From positions 150,001-164,393 of the forward strand of contig NZ_QAJG01000009.1 in assembly GCF_003046425.1 (NCBI RefSeq): a DNA stretch of 14,393 bases, in the 5' to 3' direction. Source of the DNA: Leptospira borgpetersenii serovar Javanica (lineage in GTDB: Bacteria; Spirochaetota; Leptospiria; Leptospirales; Leptospiraceae). A program made the translations under genes and the position numbers. Below the pieces are notes generated by a model, which was not told the DNA's origin, did no database searches, and saw only the letters and a program-made list of their open reading frames with translations. Shown here in pieces: positions 13,028 to 14,393 of this stretch. Position 1 is the stretch's first letter; every line of letters starts with the position of its first letter.

Positions 13028-13062
13028 TTTCTTAAACTCGAAACAACTTCGAGTTTAAGAAA
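13028..13062 (+). terminator. Perfect 15-bp hairpin after the STAS gene
   Basis: The arms TTTCTTAAACTCGAA (13028-13042) and TTCGAGTTTAAGAAA (13048-13062) are exact complements around a 5-nt loop, ACAAC, 20 nt after the STAS stop codon. A weaker hairpin (TCAC/GTGA) and GTTTTAT follow directly. There is no U-run after the main stem, so it is not a textbook intrinsic terminator. It may work with the downstream hairpin or protect the transcript end. Confidence 0.55.
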
Positions 13063-13222
13063 GATCACTGTAGTGAGTTTTATAATTCGGTCTGATAAAT
13101 TATAGAATTTTTCTATTTACAAGGAAATCAAAAAGGGAAAGTGTCAGCAAAACTGTGTAAATGACATTTTTTGAAAAGAATTCATTTTCAACCGATCAGG
13201 GAAAATGATGGAAAACTGGTTC

Positions 13223-13522
13223 ATCGCTTGAACTCAGCGGCTCGCTCTCTAACATAACGTTACCCACAAATTAAGAAGGCTTTTGGGATCATAAGGATCA
13301 AAAACTGATATTTTTCAAGTGTTCCGACAAGAATGAGGCTTTTTACTTGCAAGAAGTATGATTTTGTGGTAAAGAAAACCTCCCGAGTCTTCCCACCGCC
13401 TCTCCCCTCCACCCAAAATCAGGGTGGGGCGTAAGTTTCACAGAGGATTTGTAGTAATTCCGACAGATTTATCTTCAGATCCAAGTATTTGTGGGTAACG
13501 TTATGGCTCTCTAAGGATCGCT
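13223..13522. repeat. ATCGCT direct repeat bracketing a possible earlier small insertion in the IS256 relic
   Basis: If the 253-bp element and one target copy are removed, about 32 nt rich in GCTCG/GCTCT remain between two ATCGCT repeats (13223-13228 and 13517-13522). This stretch separates transposase codons ending IQDWD from those starting AMNQFSIIF, where the family has only a few residues. This suggests a small insertion older than the MITE. The evidence is weak because the repeat is short and removing the segment does not by itself restore the frame. Confidence 0.3.
13253..13505. mobile_element. 253-bp MITE-like element with perfect TIRs and 9-bp target duplication
   Basis: The left end CATAACGTTACCCACAAAT (13253-13271) is the exact reverse complement of the right end (13487-13505). 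The element is flanked on both sides by GCTCTCTAA (13244-13252 and 13506-13514), a perfect 9-bp target duplication. The interior has no substantial ORF. It contains a hairpin with CTCCACCC (13407-13414) and GGGTGGGG (13422-13429) around AAAATCA. This is the expected structure of a non-autonomous element mobilised in trans. A 9-bp duplication occurs with several IS families, including IS4- and IS256-like; the parent element is not identifiable here. The insertion lies within the transposase relic. Confidence 0.85.
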
Positions 13523-13612
13523 CGCCATCCCAATCTTGAATGGGCATCGTCCATTTTTTAGACATATTATTCAATGCTAAATAGAGAAGTTTGACTGCCG
13601 CCTCATCCGTTG

Positions 13613-13646
<34 letters not shown>

Positions 13647-14232
13647 GACCCATATTCATAGATTCGATCGCGTTTGTTGTATATATCGCCTTACGAATAT
13701 TAGGCGGATAAGCCAAAAAAGGAATCACCGATTCCCAATTGTTTCTCCAGGATTTACTGATCATCGGATACTGACTGTCCCATTTGGTTGAAAAATCATC
13801 AAGGCTTTTCTTTGCGATCTCTTCCGATGGAGATTTGCAAATCGCCTTTAAATCAATCATCAACTCTTTCTTCTGTTTGTAAGAAACCCATTTCAAAGAA
13901 TTCCTTACCATAGGAACGATACAAAGTTGAACTTGTGTTTTAGGAAACACAGATAGAATCGTATCTGGAAATCCTTTTAATCCGTCAACACAGACAATTA
14001 AGATATCTTCAACCCCACGATTCTTTAAATCGGTTAAGATTTGAAGCCAGAACTTTGCTCCTTCGGTTTTCTCCACCCAGATCCCAAGAATCTCCTTTGT
14101 TCCCTGTAGATTGATTCCTAAGAACTTGTCCCAAAACCTGAAAAGAAATCAGCACAATCACTTTATAAGTTCTTAATATATTGTGGAAACTCCCGCAGAT
14201 TGGTGATTTATGGATTTCTAATGAATTGTATC

Positions 14233-14260
14233 GTTGGAACACTCTCGTAGGAGTTCCAAC
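14233..14260. repeat. Short dispersed imperfect palindrome, copy 2
   Basis: GTTGGAAC (14233-14240) and GTTCCAAC (14253-14260) form a perfect 8-bp stem around a 12-nt loop. This is the better preserved copy of the motif seen at 7018-7045. It lies just upstream of the truncation point of the IS256 relic. The remaining sequence to the right edge (14261-14393) shows no gene I can support. Confidence 0.6.
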
Positions 14261-14393
14261 ATCCGAGGTTTTAAGACAAGTTCTGATATGGCGCCCCTAT
14301 CCGGAGCAGTAAATATTTTTTCGCATTTTTTTTAATCACCCAATAATTTAACTCGTTAGAGAAAAGCATTCGCGACGATTGATCAGACTGATA

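Noticed and set aside
14009..14242. 77-codon minus-strand frame as a separate gene upstream of the transposase relic
   Set aside because: It overlaps the true transposase frame in the wrong phase and runs into the palindrome; no motif or ribosome binding site supports it.

Overview
The window comes from a spirochaete chromosome, almost certainly a pathogenic Leptospira (interrogans/kirschneri/noguchii group). The main evidence is a 1,954-residue lipoprotein of bacterial Ig-like (Big) domains that I recognise as LigC. Support comes from the AT-rich spacers, relaxed spirochaetal lipoboxes and a degraded IS256-type transposase.

Left part (1-6646, minus strand): ligC is followed after 18 nt by a small lipoprotein gene. 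That gene overlaps a third gene, which runs off the left edge. Both small proteins carry a C-terminal module resembling the lambda Bor / Iss family (FFG...VD...C...T...IY[ST]P...V.C). The three look like one transcription unit encoding surface-type lipoproteins: a long Ig-repeat adhesin-like protein and two Bor-like proteins. ligC is uninterrupted here, and its 12 Ig repeats show a three-domain higher-order pattern.

Middle (6647-8657): about 2 kb of AT-rich, apparently non-coding DNA separates the divergent ligC unit and the right-hand operon. It holds a dispersed imperfect palindrome (second copy at the far right), some short direct repeats and two unconvincing small ORFs.

Right-centre (8658-13008, plus strand): four tightly packed genes encode a membrane HAMP/SpoIIE-type PP2C phosphatase, a membrane-anchored TPR protein, an exported protein with two C-terminal membrane segments, and a STAS-domain anti-sigma-factor antagonist. 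This is the phosphatase and antagonist half of a partner-switching pathway, with two unfamiliar genes between them and no switch kinase in the window. A perfect 15-bp hairpin follows the last gene.

Right end (13144-14393): an IS256-family transposase remnant on the minus strand lacks its N-terminal half, has lost the conserved CxxH histidine, and is frameshifted. It is also split by a 253-bp MITE-like element with perfect 19-bp terminal inverted repeats and a perfect 9-bp target duplication. A second copy of the short palindrome lies beyond it.
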